64,000 nucleotides of DNA from Myxocyprinus asiaticus (taxonomy: Eukaryota > Chordata > Actinopteri > Cypriniformes > Catostomidae): the NCBI RefSeq assembly GCF_019703515.2, contig NC_059346.1:54820001-54884000 (forward strand). Reading direction: 5' to 3'. Numbering within the stretch: the stretch's first letter is position 1; every line of letters begins with the position of its first letter. The notes beneath the pieces were generated by a model, which did not search any database, was not told where the DNA came from, and worked only from the letters and a program-made list of their open reading frames with translations. This document shows, piece after piece, positions 13,642 to 25,805 of the stretch. The position numbers and the translations under genes were made by a program.

Positions 13642-14268
13642 CACACACATTCACACACACACACACACACCACTTAAATGAACTCCACCGGTGCAGCTTG
13701 GAGATTTCATCTCGAGAGTCGTGACGGAGTATACCAGCATTAATGGGAACCTTGATATAACTAACCCGTAAAATCAGGAAGAACTCAAAGGTCTGTCAAA
13801 ATAAAAGTCCTGCTAACATGAAAGCTCTATTCAAATGGATGCGTGAAATTGAAGACAGAAAAATATAACTACTGTATAAAAATGTAATGCAAGCAGCCTT
13901 GTACCACAGGTAATCAGATTTCTTTTTTAAATTAATGTTTTCATTATTAATGTGAAGCTCTGTTGTGCAGCATTTTATTTTACCAAAAATAATATAATTT
14001 ATTTAATTTTTTTTTATTAAATCTGCATGTATCAATTTGATTAAACACCATCTGATCAAAACATTTAATTAAAACTTTTAACATGGAATCCAGAAAAATT
14101 TAAAAGGAAAACACATCATTTGTATCTGTAAGACTTTATGCAGTTCATTTAATCGTCATTTTCTGTGTAATTAGGCTTTTTATTTGTTGATTATAGTATA
14201 GTATCGACACCGAGGTCCCAGGGCTGGTATCGTACCGAAGCCAAAATTTTGGTATCGGAGCAACCCTA
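13320..14268. mobile_element. hAT-like non-autonomous element with 8-bp TSD
   Basis: Ends TAGGGTTG and CAACCCTA with perfect flanking duplications AGGTTGAG at 13312-13319 and 14269-14276. Inner ends carry GGTATCG-type motifs (about 14200-14260). Contains a CA microsatellite at about 13611-13672. No transposase frame. Confidence 0.85.
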
Positions 14269-14269
14269 A

Positions 14270-14840
14270 GGTTGAGTAGTCCAAACTTTTGATGGTAGTG
14301 TTCATTTGATGTATATACCATGAAACTGAACCACACTGTTTACCATATACACACATTGTGGTATTTACTTAGTACTCTATTTAACTAAAACAAACAATCT
14401 ATGTTATTACCATGCTACATCATGGTACTAACTGATAACTATATTCATATACCAAAGTTATTTCAAAGAATGCCATGGTATTACCAAACGTTAAAAAAAA
14501 AATAATAAAAAAATACAAAATAAAATAAAAAAGGGAAATACAACAGTACTTTTTTGTAAATGTGAACAGAGGGGTTTCTTACACCTAGGTTAAGGGAAAG
14601 TGCACATTCTTTTCCGAAACCAAGCAACAACGCTCCACCAGAGAGCTACTACATGCAGCAGATGTTCTTTCAAGTGCTGAAGAGGCCCTGAAAAGGAGCA
14701 AGGCACATTTTCTCAAAGGCAAGCAATGCCTTCCCCCACCAGCTCACACACTTTCAGTTAACTGCAGAAGCTACTGCATCTCTCTCACAGTTTTAACATG
14801 AGCTCTCACCTAAAAGGACCCCTTTTTTCTCATGTGATAC
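14270..14840. other. Intronic DNA with ACCATGGTA-type repeats
   Basis: Sequence at 14290-14490 contains several CATGGTA/TACCATG-type words also found at 31060-31460 and 38030-38170, suggesting a dispersed repeat of unknown class. The rest is unassigned. Confidence 0.35.
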
Positions 14841-14935
14841 TAGGGCTGGGTGATATGGCCAAAAATATTATAACAATATTCTTTTTCATATCGTTCGATA
14901 TCGATATTTATCACGATATACATTCACATTTGCAA
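14841..14935. mobile_element. One end of a hAT-like element (TAGGGCTGGGTGATATGG)
   Basis: The start TAGGGCTGGGTGATATGGCC followed by CGATATCGATATTTATCACG is typical of fish hAT-type termini. Clustered ATCGAGAT words near 16085-16125 could be remains of the other arm, but no matching right terminus was found, so the element is truncated or rearranged. Confidence 0.5.
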
Positions 14936-17330
14936 AACAGTTTTAATTTCCAAGAATCCTAAACAGTCAAAATAGTCTATACAAAATTTCATTGGGGACC
15001 CAGACACAGCCAAAGCAGTGGTTTCTGAGGGATCTTCTACCAAAACATTTTATAGAGTTTATCAATCAAGTGCAGTTGGATATGAATGTTAAAAGATCAT
15101 CTGTTCATTTTGAAGTATAATGACATCAAATACTTTTTTCATTCAAATTATTTTTATAATTCGTTACATTCAGATACCCAAGTATGGGGGCATAGAAGCC
15201 CCTGTGACTGAGGAATGATACTGTATGGGGATCAGGGGTATCCCCTGAGAGAAACTTTTGAAAGTGTAAAATATAAAAATGGTCCATTTCAGAATTTATT
15301 AAAGTGAGAAAGACTAGACTACAAACTAGCATTTTATTGTCTTTCCTTGTCATCCATGCCAGAGATGATGATATCTGATTAATTTCACAAAATAAGAACA
15401 GAAATCTATTTGTTTATTATTAAAGGCTCGCAACATGCTGATTAATAAAGCTATATTTCGAAGGAAAATATTTTATTGTCTAAAGGCGCTCTGGAACCAC
15501 GTTCACTTATGCAGCACCTCATGTTTACTCACATGCGGGGAAAAGAGGCAACGCATGCAGAGCGGGACAGGGCATATATGAAGTGTGTTCGATGCTAGAG
15601 AAAAATATTCAAGAATACAGAACGCAGAAAGATCAGATCTGGTGTACACAGTACTGTTGTTTTGTCACGCTGCTCACTAGAGATGATAAGAGGGCGCAAC
15701 AGTCGTCATGATGTCTTGCAATCCGGATGGAATCAATCCAGGGTCTGGACCCGGACCATGGTGACTGGAGTAGTGGTGACGTTTGCAATTTCATACAGTC
15801 TGAGGCTGTGTTTCCACTGACGCGGAAGAAATCCGCTCAAAGCTGCTCCCAATGCTAGGGAAAAGCTTGCTCCGCGCCACAGTCAATTCTACAATCCACC
15901 TCGCGAGCATGGCGCTCAGCTTCCATTGGAATTAATTGAAAGCGCTCGCTCACTTTCGCTCACTATGCACCAGTGGAAACGTACAATAAGAAAGCCGAAC
16001 TGCTTGCGTTTTTAGCAACACGCACCTGGTTGTCTAGATGTAGAACACAGGCTAAATATCAAAAATTACTCAAAAGCTTATCATCGAGATTGTGGACTTT
16101 TTTTTTTAATCAAGATAAATATCGAGATCCTTTGATCACTTACAACTGTTTGACACCCTTTGTAGTTCATTTGTACTTCATTTCTGATCGCCTGCATTCT
16201 TGAAATAAATTTTCATGCATCACTTGAACTGCACAACTACAAGAGACCAGCATCTAACAGAGATTGAGATAGTAAAAAAAAACATTGCTTCTCTATAGAT
16301 TAAATCGAAAAGAATGCAAAGACAGCATCACTTTTGCAAACTGGATGCCAAAAAATCTGCCAAATCTCATGAAGTTAGAGGAACGTAGGCCTTGTGTAGA
16401 CTTAGCTTCTGTAACCAGCTTCTGTCCAATAATGCAAAAGCTCTGATTCACATCTATTTTAATCATCCATGAAAGCACAGGATCATAGAGATAACTCCAG
16501 AATACTGTAATGGGGAAATTTTTGTGACTTTACTGTAGTATTGTAATCTAAAGCATGCAAATGGGTAGCAGATGCATAAAGTGTCCATGGTTTAAATCAA
16601 CATCGAGATTTTAGGTTAAAATGTATATGAAGAGAAAGCATATAATTAGGGTGATGTGACTGATCACTTCTAACTTTGCCTTCATAAATTCAATTTAAAT
16701 GGTCTTTCAAATGAACTTTTTAAATATTCTATGTAGTCTCTTCTAAAATACTGTAATTATTACAAAATAATTATCAAAATGCTGTTCAATATAGTTTTAA
16801 AAGAAGTAAACAATGTCACACCACAGAACACATCAACTTCCTAAAAGGATTTGATGTCTGCCACCCAAATACTGCATTGTCTATCCCACTTTTTGTACAA
16901 GTTCCTCTTCTTTTGCTTGTTTTTCTGGCTAAACCCTTGAGTTTTTGTTTTAATGGGTAGCAAAGATCTGTGCATGCATTCTGCACAAGCAACCCAGACT
17001 AAGACGATACTCATGGTCAATCATTGTCAACCATCTAGCAATCGCAAAGTTACATGAGAAACATGTACCTTAAACATGTTGGGAAGTATCAAAACATGCC
17101 ATTCTCTATGCAATAAAACAGAACAGTGGTTGTAGATAAAGAGGAACCCTAATGTTCATACAGAAGAAGTTAATCCCGTAAAAGATTTTGATTCAAGCAG
17201 ATGCTTGGGCCTACAGTGTAGTAAAAACTACGTTCCAGTAGAAAGTGAGCATGGGCATTTTGTGTATTCAAGTAGACATTTTGTGTAGTCAACAACGACC
17301 GAGCACTTAAGGACTTGGGGAGGTCTTATA
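14936..17330. other. Mostly unassigned intronic DNA
   Basis: A small foldback candidate at about 15808-15985 has GTGTTTCCACTG near one end and CAGTGGAAAC near the other. Otherwise no protein, terminal repeat or RNA gene was recognised. Confidence 0.4.
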
Positions 17331-17331
17331 A

Positions 17332-18538
17332 TTAGAGCCTGACTGATATGGGATTTTTGAGACCGAAAATTCACAGATTACCGATATGGAGGCCGATATA
17401 TTTAATTTTTGAGCTAGAATGAAAACAGACCTTTTCTATGTGGATTTTTCACCGATTTGACTATGCAAAGGTACTCAGAAGGCTGCTTTCTTAAATCTTT
17501 TATCAAAGAATATTTGACATTATTATTATACACTGTCAACAAATTCTATAAATGAACACTGAGAAAATAAAGAATAAAAATACAATAAATAGCTTAATAA
17601 ACAACAGTACTGTAAGTTTAGTATAAGTCAATTGCTGACCATTTAAATAAAGAATAAATAAAAATTAAACAAATAGCTAAATAAAAATCAGTACTGTTTA
17701 GTATCAGTCAAATGCTGACTATATTAATACTGCCGAGTCAAGATAAACAGCGGCAGCCATGTTACACCGTATTCTGCTATACAAGTTCAGGGGAAACTTT
17801 CAATGGTGGAAAACCAGACTTTTAAATATTACATTTTATAAATGCGATGACTGGAATTGTTCGGTTGAAGGGGGTACCAAACTGTGAATCCTGAACAAAA
17901 CAGTTTGGTCAATACATGTTTACTCATTAGCTTCCACTCAGCTGACAAGCAATGAAAGTAGCTATGTGATTAGCTAGTTAGCTATAAGCTCAATGTCACG
18001 GAGAGTAAAAGACAGACGTTGTTTATTTTACTTTCCAGTATTGTCTCACCAACTAGGTAACAACATAGCGCGAAATTAACACTCAACAGACACAATCCAC
18101 CACCGCACCATTGTCTGATGAGCTGCAAAAAGATGCTCTGATGTTTACCTTTCAATCTGCTACATTACTGACTGCACTGACAAACTATAGCTGGCTAACA
18201 GTAAACGGACAAGAGTGACATGGTTGTCAGGGACAAGGTTAATGTTATATGAGTTATATTGAAAAGGGAAAATGATGGGGTCATTGTTTAAGTTTCCAGT
18301 ATGTATTTCACAAACTAGTTAACTTACCGAGACACAGCACAACTCCGCCCTGTCTGCAGAGCCACCCTCAGCTCAGCTCTGTAAACAATAGAGTCAGAGC
18401 GCTCTCTGCTGGACAAACTATGCTATGACACCAATTCAAGCATTGTTTTCTGCATTATAAGTTCTGAAAAAAAGTTTTCATATCGGCGCATATCGGTAAA
18501 AATATACGCAGATACCGATATATTGGTGAAAGGCTAAT
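17332..18538. mobile_element. Probable hAT-like element (CGATAT-rich ends)
   Basis: Left end TAGAGCCTGACTGATATGG with GATTACCGATATGG inside; right end region CATATCGGCGCATATCGGTA and CCGATATATTGGTGAAAGGCTA. The subterminal CATATCGG/CCGATATG words are inverted. I do not see a clean 8-bp duplication, so the borders are approximate. Confidence 0.55.
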
Positions 18539-18675
18539 ATTCACAGTAGCGCATCTTCGATTTTTGACAGTAATGAAAATGTGGCTGTGACGGATAGACA
18601 TACAGTCGCTTCAATGGCATGCGCTGTATAAATCAATCAAAAAGCTCCTATAGATCAAATCTAATTTTCCACAAC

Positions 18676-19692
18676 TAGACTTGCCACGATATCATAATTT
18701 TCACACCGGTGCGGTGATCACATTCAAACCGACTAACTATTACTGCTGGTTGGACGCTAAGTGGTACTATGGAGTAATTTTCATTAATAATTTTGTTTAA
18801 AAAAAACACAATAATGAAAGGCAGCTTGATTTCAAACTTTGAACTATTTGATTTATTTTAACTAAAATTTCAAATGAAACTGAAAAAAAAAAGTGCAATT
18901 AAAATGTGTGTTGTTCAACTTTTTGAAAGATGGTTTTTCAACAGCTGTGAAGGAAAACATCTCTTTGGCAACGAACCTACTTCACCCATGCATTTTCTCC
19001 ATCATTTAATCACAGATGTAAAGGCTATATATCAAGTGACCCTGCAGAGTTGCGCTCACAATGAACTCTGTGGAAATAAAGCGAAATGAAATCAGAGCAC
19101 CTCTTGAGCTGAGATGTCTGAGGTCATTTGCAGCATTCTCATAGATGCTGCTATTCTTGCAAAAACAAATTCAGAAGACTGAAACAAAGAAAGAGTGAGA
19201 ACCCTTTACATACACGTGTTCCACAAAACCGCATGCTTCCGAACAAACAGCGCGTCAGACATGTGCATAGATGGCTTTTGTCATTTGTTCTTAAAAATAG
19301 AATAGTGCGTTTTCTTCAAGCACGTGTCTGTGTGTCTAACAGCATTTCTTTTGTCATTCCGAATCCGAGACGTCTTAAAGTTACCCACCATGCACATTAT
19401 ATTCGCTACCTGCAATTAAACGTCTACTGTCAGTGCGCATACTCTGTTGCCTGTGTAATTTGATATGTTGGTAAAGAACATCTGGCTTTCAATGCGTTAT
19501 TTACATTCATTTATCATGTGTCGCAAACTCTTCATTAGGCAACTATTCTTTATTTAAGGATATTCTATTCGTTAGGCTATTGTATTGATATTGGAAGTTC
19601 CATTCATAATGTTTCCCCGGTATAAAATTTCACACCGGTGTTGTCCCTTGTACCGAGTAAAACCGGTAACACTGTACACTGTGGCAACCCTA
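18676..19692. mobile_element. hAT-like non-autonomous element with 8-bp TSD
   Basis: Ends TAGACTTGCCAC and (inverse) TAGGGTTGCCAC with TTCACACCGGTG words near both ends. Perfect 8-bp flanking duplications TCCACAAC at 18668-18675 and 19693-19700. The interior has short frames without family resemblance. Confidence 0.85.
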
Positions 19693-19700
19693 TCCACAAC

Positions 19701-22700
19701 TCATGTTGTCAGGAGTTTGTCTATTGAAATTTCTTTGAAAGATATTTTTCAATGTTTCGTGAGCGGAATGATCCAAAAACACTTTAAACAACTGTACAAC
19801 CCATTGAAGAGACTATGTCTATCCCTCAAAGCCTCATTGTCATTCCCGTTAAAAATCAAAGATGGCACTGCAGTGAATAAGGTCTATTGCTGTCTGATAA
19901 ATTAGAATGCATGGTAACGCCGAAAATTATCCCGCAACCAATCACAAAATTAATTAGGCTTGTATAGTTAATGTATTTAGATCGGTATTAAATGTTTTGA
20001 AAAAAAGAAAAAAATTAGGCAATTGTGTTTTCATGATCGATAATTACGGTGACTTCTGAGTACTCAAGCCCTTCCCTTGTCGAAAGCTTCAGTAAGAAAT
20101 AGTTAACAATAAAACGAGAGAGAAAGAGATGTGAGCACAAAGCTGGGCTGAGCACATACTGATCCTCTCACTCCAGAGGCCCAGAGAAAGGAGCACGCTA
20201 GTATTTTAAAAAAGGCTGGGAGCCGGAAGAGACTAGAATTCCACATCTGCCGTTCTCTGAAGCAAGCCCCTGCGGCTCAAAGAGTGAGAAGAAAGAGTAT
20301 ACTAGAGGCCCCATGTTAAACACTCCTCCTTGTTCTCCTTCAGGCCCGACCCCAGAAGAATTATCCAAAAATTCAAAGAGGCAGCTAGAGAAATGAGAGG
20401 AGGAGGAGAACAGTGTGGTGAAAGAGGAGAAGGAGGAGAGAGAGAAAGATCTGCAAGATCCTTCAGTGGCGGGTAATAAATCTCAAACACAGCGAGGCAA
20501 TAAGAAGTGAAACCCTGGGCCCCCTCAGCACTACAGGCCTTTTACCCTCTGTTTCTTTCTCTCTTTCACACAGTGATTTCTGTACTACCGTTTAAGAGTA
20601 TAGGCAGTAGTCTCAACCTTATGGACTAACTAATGCATAACAAATACAAAAACGGCAACTGCCTTTGAAAATCGCAAGCTCCAATTTGATTGGCTGGCTT
20701 TAAGCAGCTTCCGGGAGTGTGCAAAGCTGTTAGAACAGAACAGAAGTTCCCTAGTGCTACAATGACCACTTCCAAGCAACAGCTAAAATCGCTGCACTTG
20801 CAAAAACAGTCCGGTTTTTGCGAAGTCGGATTACAGACCAAGATATTGCAATTGTAGCTTGGCTTGGTCTAGCAAGTATACACGTTAATCGGACCACAAT
20901 TGGCTGCGGCATTGTGGGCTAGGTCTGAAATAGAGTTTACGTGTGATGCGTATTTAACACTGCTCTGCTGAAATCCTCCCGTTCAAATATTCGATAAGCA
21001 TTGTGTCATGTATACTTGAACAGATAGAAGACAATAACTCAATTTTGCACAAAAAAAACCTGCAGTAGCTTGATTATAATTGGGCATATAAATGTGCATA
21101 AAAGTGTGTCCAGAAAAAGCAACACAGTGTACCAGACCTCATGCTGATAGTCACAGAACTACTTAAAATGCCAGAAGACCTATTTTCTTCACTATTTTCG
21201 ATCACTTTTATCCACCTCATAAAGCTGCTGTTCAATGGGCTAGTCTTAGCGACACATCATTTTCCTGTTTGCTGTTAGTGACATTTCTGTATGTTGCTCG
21301 AGACACTGGAAAGTACATTTTAACATATTTTTAGGCTACCGGTAATTTACAAAATATTTGAAAATACTTCCCAAAATGAGCTCATTTGGTTCCAGACATT
21401 CAGCAGAAATAACATTTTATTATGTCACACAATGACAACAATTGAATGTCTAATATTGAGACAGAGAGGCATTTCACTTCTCTCTGCACAGATTTTGTGC
21501 AAAACTTCACAATTAAAGGAATTCAAGAAAAGAAGGAAGCCATTTCAAATGAGGAAGAGAAACTAGGGATTTTCTAGCAGGCCTTAAGTAATCTCACCAA
21601 AAGTGTCCCAGTGTAAAACAGCTTTTCAGATTCCAGTGACTTTATCCCATACAGTTTAGTCTGCAAAAACCTTTGTAATTCTGTGTCAAACTATTTGTGT
21701 GTAATTTCTATTTGCACCAAACAGACTTAACCATTAAGTAACCATTTCCAAACAAGTTTCCCAAACACTCCTCCCATCTTACATTGTTCTGACATACAGG
21801 TAGTCTCGCACCAAACTCCACTGCTACAGAGCGATTCTTTCTCCAATATGTCCGTAGAGGGTTGTATTGGTTGACCTGAAACAATCAGATTGGAATTTCA
21901 TTTGGTGCTGCTAGTGGCGCAGAAATTACACACTACAACTTTAATTGAATCGACGACACTTTGGTATGAGAGATGATATTTTATCTGGAGTTTCATGTGG
22001 TTTTCGTTCTGGGGTGGGGGAACAGGGTACAAGTCTTTGTACCAGGTGCGTGAGTTGCACAATTCCCAGAGCCCTGGCCGTCTTCCAGATCTCCTGTTTT
22101 ATAATCAGCAAAACTGCACGTCTTAACCACTCTCCAAAGTAAACCTCTTCTCCCTTTCCTTAACATGGATGGAAATTCATGCAGCCATTCAGAAGTGAAA
22201 GAGAAAAATGGAGGCACTTGGCCACAGTTATGCTTCTTAACTGTCAAAGATTAAAAAAACAGAACAGGTTTCTCTGCCATCACACCGCAAGGGACAAGGA
22301 AGTGTCACACAGGTTTCTCACACAGCCTCTGAACTGCAATGATTTTTTTCAGCAACATATCTTGCTTAGGATCTACGTTCCATAAAAAATAATAAAAATA
22401 AAATAAAAAAACATCTTGGTTATTTGTCACCATGACAACTGTGTTTGTCTTACTGCATTCCAAATAGAAACCAACAGCATCAAACAGGAAGGAATAATGT
22501 ATATCCTGGCTGGGCATTGAAAACTTGGGTGTCTTTAAAAGATTCCACTTAATGATTAAAAAGATTGTTTTAAAAAGGCTGTTGTCATGCTAAGTTCGAT
22601 TTAAATTTTTGGTTCGAACCGTTCAGACCAACTTATCAAATGGACTCTTTGCTGCCGTGTACACAAGTTTGGAAAACCACTTTCACACCAACCAACCCGA

Positions 22701-23457
22701 ACTTAACTCTGACAACAGATGCATTTGAGTCCACAAGCTCTAGTGAGAAAGCGACTTCAGAATCCGTTTTACATTTGCATTTGAGACCTAGCACCTCACA
22801 TTACACTGCTAGAAAAAAACCTTTTAAAAGTATAAAATGACAGCTTCAACCAAAACTACACATCTCACACATTATCAAGAGAACTGGGGGAGATATTTAG
22901 GAAGCCACAGGGGGCTCTAAACGGTCATACTGTGGCTGTGCAAAACACGCAGAAATGCCAGACAATTACAAACTACTGTGTACAGGCCTTCATCCAAATC
23001 TGGGCTTTCTGCCATGTTTGCAATTACAAACCATAGCTCAGTGCAAACCTTAAACAGCCCTAAATATCAAGTGTGCTGCAACTATAAATCCCATCTCTTG
23101 ATGAAATGGTGGTGTCAAATCTGGTCACTAGTTACGAAAATAACCAAAGTGGCAAGTGGTTATATCGAGAGAGGCACCTGGGTTTGAAGTTATCATGAAT
23201 GGATCTAGTTAAGCTGAAAGATGATTTTTTTTTTTCAAATGATTCACCTTAACAACCAATGAAACCAAGCTAAAATGGTTGACTTTAATATTTAAACAGT
23301 AAAAAAAAAAAAAAAAAAACTATTTGTTTATCATCACTGGTTAAGATCAACACTGATGACCAAAAATTAATCTAAAGGTTAAGTATAAACAGCTTCTGGG
23401 GAACCAGTTTGAATTTAAGACAAAAAAAAAAAATGATTTAAAAGCTCTTTCGCGTCA
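19701..23457. other. Intronic DNA, largely unassigned
   Basis: The stretch upstream (in pik3r1 sense, downstream) of the SINE has relatively few recognisable repeats. It includes a purine-rich segment at about 20385-20470 and A-runs at 23295-23320. No frame with family resemblance. It could hold intronic regulatory sequence but nothing can be demonstrated from the sequence alone. Confidence 0.4.
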
Positions 23458-23597
23458 GAACTGTGGTCTAGTTATTAGTGGTGCTCAAGCGGGCGACTTG
23501 TGTTTGAGTCCGACGTGCAAAATTTCTTGATGCCATTCTCACCATCACTTCCTGACCTCTCTCCACTGTCTGTGTAAATAAAAGTGTCAAAAATAAT
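23458..23597 (+). mobile_element. tRNA-headed SINE (V-SINE-like), 28 nt from the pik3r1 donor
   Basis: The head resembles tRNA: an A-box-like TGGTCTAGTTATTAGTGG near 23464 and a B-box-like GTTTGAGTCC near 23502. The tail CTCTCCACTGTCTGTGTAAATAAA resembles the conserved 3' region of fish V-SINEs in outline. It is antisense to pik3r1 and lies in the intron just after the first coding exon. Family assignment is from memory of V-SINE tails and is tentative. Confidence 0.5.
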
Positions 23598-23625
23598 GTT
23601 TAGTGACTAAAATAAGTTCGCTCAC

Positions 23626-23956
23626 CTTGCTCAGAATCCGAGTCTGCCCTGGTGGGCCCCGGGGCCACAGGTAGAGGCCTTGGGGGCCTCGGTTTGGGAG
23701 TTGGCGGAGAAATCTTTTTCTTGCCAATGAACTCCACGTACGTACCAGGAAAGTCCCCCTTTTCCTGAGTGGTTTCATTAAAGCCAGGCAACCATCCGAT
23801 TTCATCCGGTCTCTCCTCCATACCATCTGTGTAGCCGACTGCAAGCAGTGCACCCTTATTGACTGTAAGAATGTCCCCTACATGCAAGTCGATATCCTCT
23901 TCCCTCTCTTTCTTGTAGTCATACAGTGCTCTGTACTGATATCCTTCAGCACTCAT
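23626..23956 (-). CDS. pik3r1: First coding exon of PI3-kinase regulatory subunit p85-alpha (SH3 domain)
   Basis: Encodes 110 codons plus one base. The product is the N-terminus of p85-alpha, the adaptor that binds and restrains the p110 catalytic subunit of class IA PI3-kinase and recruits it to phosphotyrosine receptors in the cytoplasm. Residues about 3-80 form an SH3 domain (ALYDY motif near residue 10, GDFPGTYVE near residue 70), followed by the proline-rich motif [13 protein letters not shown] at about 84-96. The start [14 protein letters not shown] is the conserved vertebrate p85-alpha N-terminus; p85-beta differs clearly. The exon ends GAGCAAG with the donor GTGAGC directly after it (minus strand, exon edge 23626), so the next intron is phase 1. 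The reading frame stays open for 26 codons upstream without an ATG, consistent with 5' UTR. BH and SH2 domains are outside the window. Confidence 0.95.
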
Positions 23957-24005
23957 CTTGATGGGTCGTTTCAAACATTCAGTGATGATCAGCTCCTCGG
24001 AGGTT
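23957..24005 (-). other. pik3r1: Probable 5' UTR part of pik3r1 exon 2
   Basis: On the minus strand a pyrimidine-containing tract is followed by CAAAG, giving a possible splice acceptor whose exon would begin near 24005, about 49 nt before the start codon. The true acceptor could lie some bases away, for example after CCGAG. This is inferred from splice-site pattern only. Confidence 0.45.
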
Positions 24006-24110
24006 CTTTGAACCAATGTTTGGATGAGGGGCAAGAGTCAAAAGAGTGTTTTAATCCAAAGATTTAAGCCTTTATTATCATCTTCCACACTGAACAGTCT
24101 GTCTTGGCCA

Positions 24111-24195
24111 GTGGGTTATGTGAAACTAACAGTCAGACCAGTGGGTTATGTGAAACTAACAGTCAGACCGATGAGTTATGTGAAACTAACAGTCC
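24111..24195. repeat. 30-bp tandem repeat, about 2.8 copies
   Basis: Units starting GTGGGTTATG or ATGAGTTATG begin at 24111, 24141 and 24171, each followed by TGAAACTAACAGTC. The first two units are identical and the third has a few changes. The array lies in the pik3r1 5' intron about 105 bp before the inferred acceptor of the coding exon. Confidence 0.9.
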
Positions 24196-25365
24196 ATTGA
24201 CTGAGTGCACCTTCGAGGTGCTGCCGACACACTCCTCCCATCTGTGTGAGGCCTGTTTCTGTGGATCTCAATGCAAGTAACTCGAACCTGCAACACAGAG
24301 AAGCCATTTTATACACACTACACAGGCAATCAGCTTCTATGGGGCAAACCCTAGCATTTATATTCTTGTTAGACATTATGTGCTCAAATAACAATAAACA
24401 CAAGAATATGAAAATGGGCAAACACACTATACTATAATATATTATTCTGGGCAAGCAATAGGCTCCTATAACCAGAAATGGTTAAATGTGCTTAACTGTA
24501 TAACAAATTATCTATGTGTTCAACTACTAAACTATAAAGAGACGGTAGCAAAAATGTAAGCATATTGCAATTGTTTATCTTTATTATGCAGCATAACGCT
24601 GTTTATAAAATGGTAAGCATCAAATGGGGATTGAAAAACTACAGTATGTGGCCGTAGAAAGCGTTGAAAAACACACAAGAAAAAGTAGACAAACACTGTT
24701 TGAACAACTGTGAAGAATAAAAGAGCAAATGGCGCAAAAGGAAACTCCAGAGAGACAAAATGCTGACTGAGCACTACATTCGGCTTACTGCAACCGATTT
24801 CGATTCCACTGTAAATCGTCGCAACGATAAAACCGGACTTTAAGAATTTAGCAGACCACATACACTGAACAAGTGTGGGGTAATTAATTCATAAAGCAAT
24901 AAAATGTGACTTTAAAGTTTTAAAATGTATTTCTAAGCATTAAAACTAAACCCCAACAACAAATCGCACATACTTAATGCTGACATCGCTGGTCAGAGCA
25001 TGACGTCACTGCGCATATGGCGTTAATCGAAGAGATTTATATTTTTAGATTTAAATTAATTCCACACGCACAGGCTTAGCATGTAGGCTAACATTAGCAT
25101 TTACGTTTAAAGAATGATATTAAAAGTATGTATCGACCTATCTCGTATTTTATAAGCGAAAACAACACATTTGCGCAGTGGCGGTGGGATTAAATCGCTA
25201 GTGTGAATGTAAAGAAAGCGGAGAGCGCTACAATTGGATGCAGTCGGGACAAGCTGCACTGGAACAATCGACACAGCAAAGCGATCCTGCCAAATGCATG
25301 CCATAGTCGAAACATTATATCCCAAACGCATCCCGAATACATTGCATATTACATAAAACAATACT
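24196..25365. other. First (5') intron of pik3r1, unassigned
   Basis: Between the inferred donor at 25371 and the acceptor near 24006 on the minus strand. No repeats recognised apart from the 30-bp array, and no additional exon is evident. Confidence 0.5.
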
Positions 25366-25371
25366 ACTTAC

Positions 25372-25500
25372 CGGGTTATGGAGAGTTCAGGGAGAGGTTC
25401 AATTGTATCTGCAAACTTTTTAAAAAAGTTGCAAGGGGTCCGTTCATGAAAAGCAGGCCCGAGAAAATCTTCCCTTCCCGTAACTCAAGCTCACGATAGC
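25372..25500 (-). other. pik3r1: Probable non-coding first exon of pik3r1 (5' UTR)
   Basis: The minus strand reads CATAACCCG followed by GTAAGT, a strong donor whose exon edge is 25372. It lies 1.37 kb upstream of the coding exon, where a 5' non-coding exon is expected for p85-alpha transcripts. The upstream limit is unknown; 25500 is only a marker. No coding potential is required here. The call rests on the donor and on the GC-box-rich stretch immediately upstream. Confidence 0.5.
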
Positions 25501-25805
25501 TCTCTAACAAATTCGCGCAGCTCTACTAATAAACAGCACTCCTCAAACGACGCATTTTCGGGGAAATCACATCCAGCAGTGGGGTAAATTTCAACCCGCT
25601 AATTTGGTTATTTTTACTACTTTCTAACTTAATGACTGATCTCGTTTCTCGTCAGTAATGCCAACTCCGCCCGAGTCACCGCACACTGAATTCTCAATGG
25701 CAGAATCGCCAGTACGCAAGCCACGCCCTCTGCGCTGCGTCACCGCCAGTCCCCCCTAAAGAACCCGCCCCCTCTACTATATTCTCACGTTCGCCCCGCC
25801 TCCTC
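25500..25805 (-). promoter_or_regulatory. pik3r1: Candidate pik3r1 promoter (GC-box rich)
   Basis: A locally GC-rich stretch in otherwise AT-rich DNA with several GC-box-like motifs (CCGCCC, CCACGCCC, CCGCCCCC, CCCCGCCTCC at 25668-25802) and a CRE-like TGACGCAG on the minus strand near 25740. No convincing TATA box is seen, as is usual for housekeeping-type promoters. It stops abruptly at a transposon boundary (TTAA at 25809). Transcription start is unknown. Confidence 0.45.

Noticed and set aside
17332..18538. 8-bp target duplication for this hAT-like element
   Set aside because: No matching 8-mer at the borders tested, so only the inverted subterminal words are used as evidence.
19128..19463. 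111-codon plus-strand frame
   Set aside because: Lies inside the hAT-like element at 18676-19692, has no transposase motif, and no splice context.
23957..24034. Upstream in-frame extension of the p85-alpha exon as an alternative N-terminus
   Set aside because: It has no ATG (the frame opens at TTG) and the conserved vertebrate start is at 23956; treated as UTR and intron.
24111..24195. Regularly repeated 30-bp units resembling a CRISPR array
   Set aside because: The units are directly adjacent with no unique spacers, and the context is a vertebrate intron.
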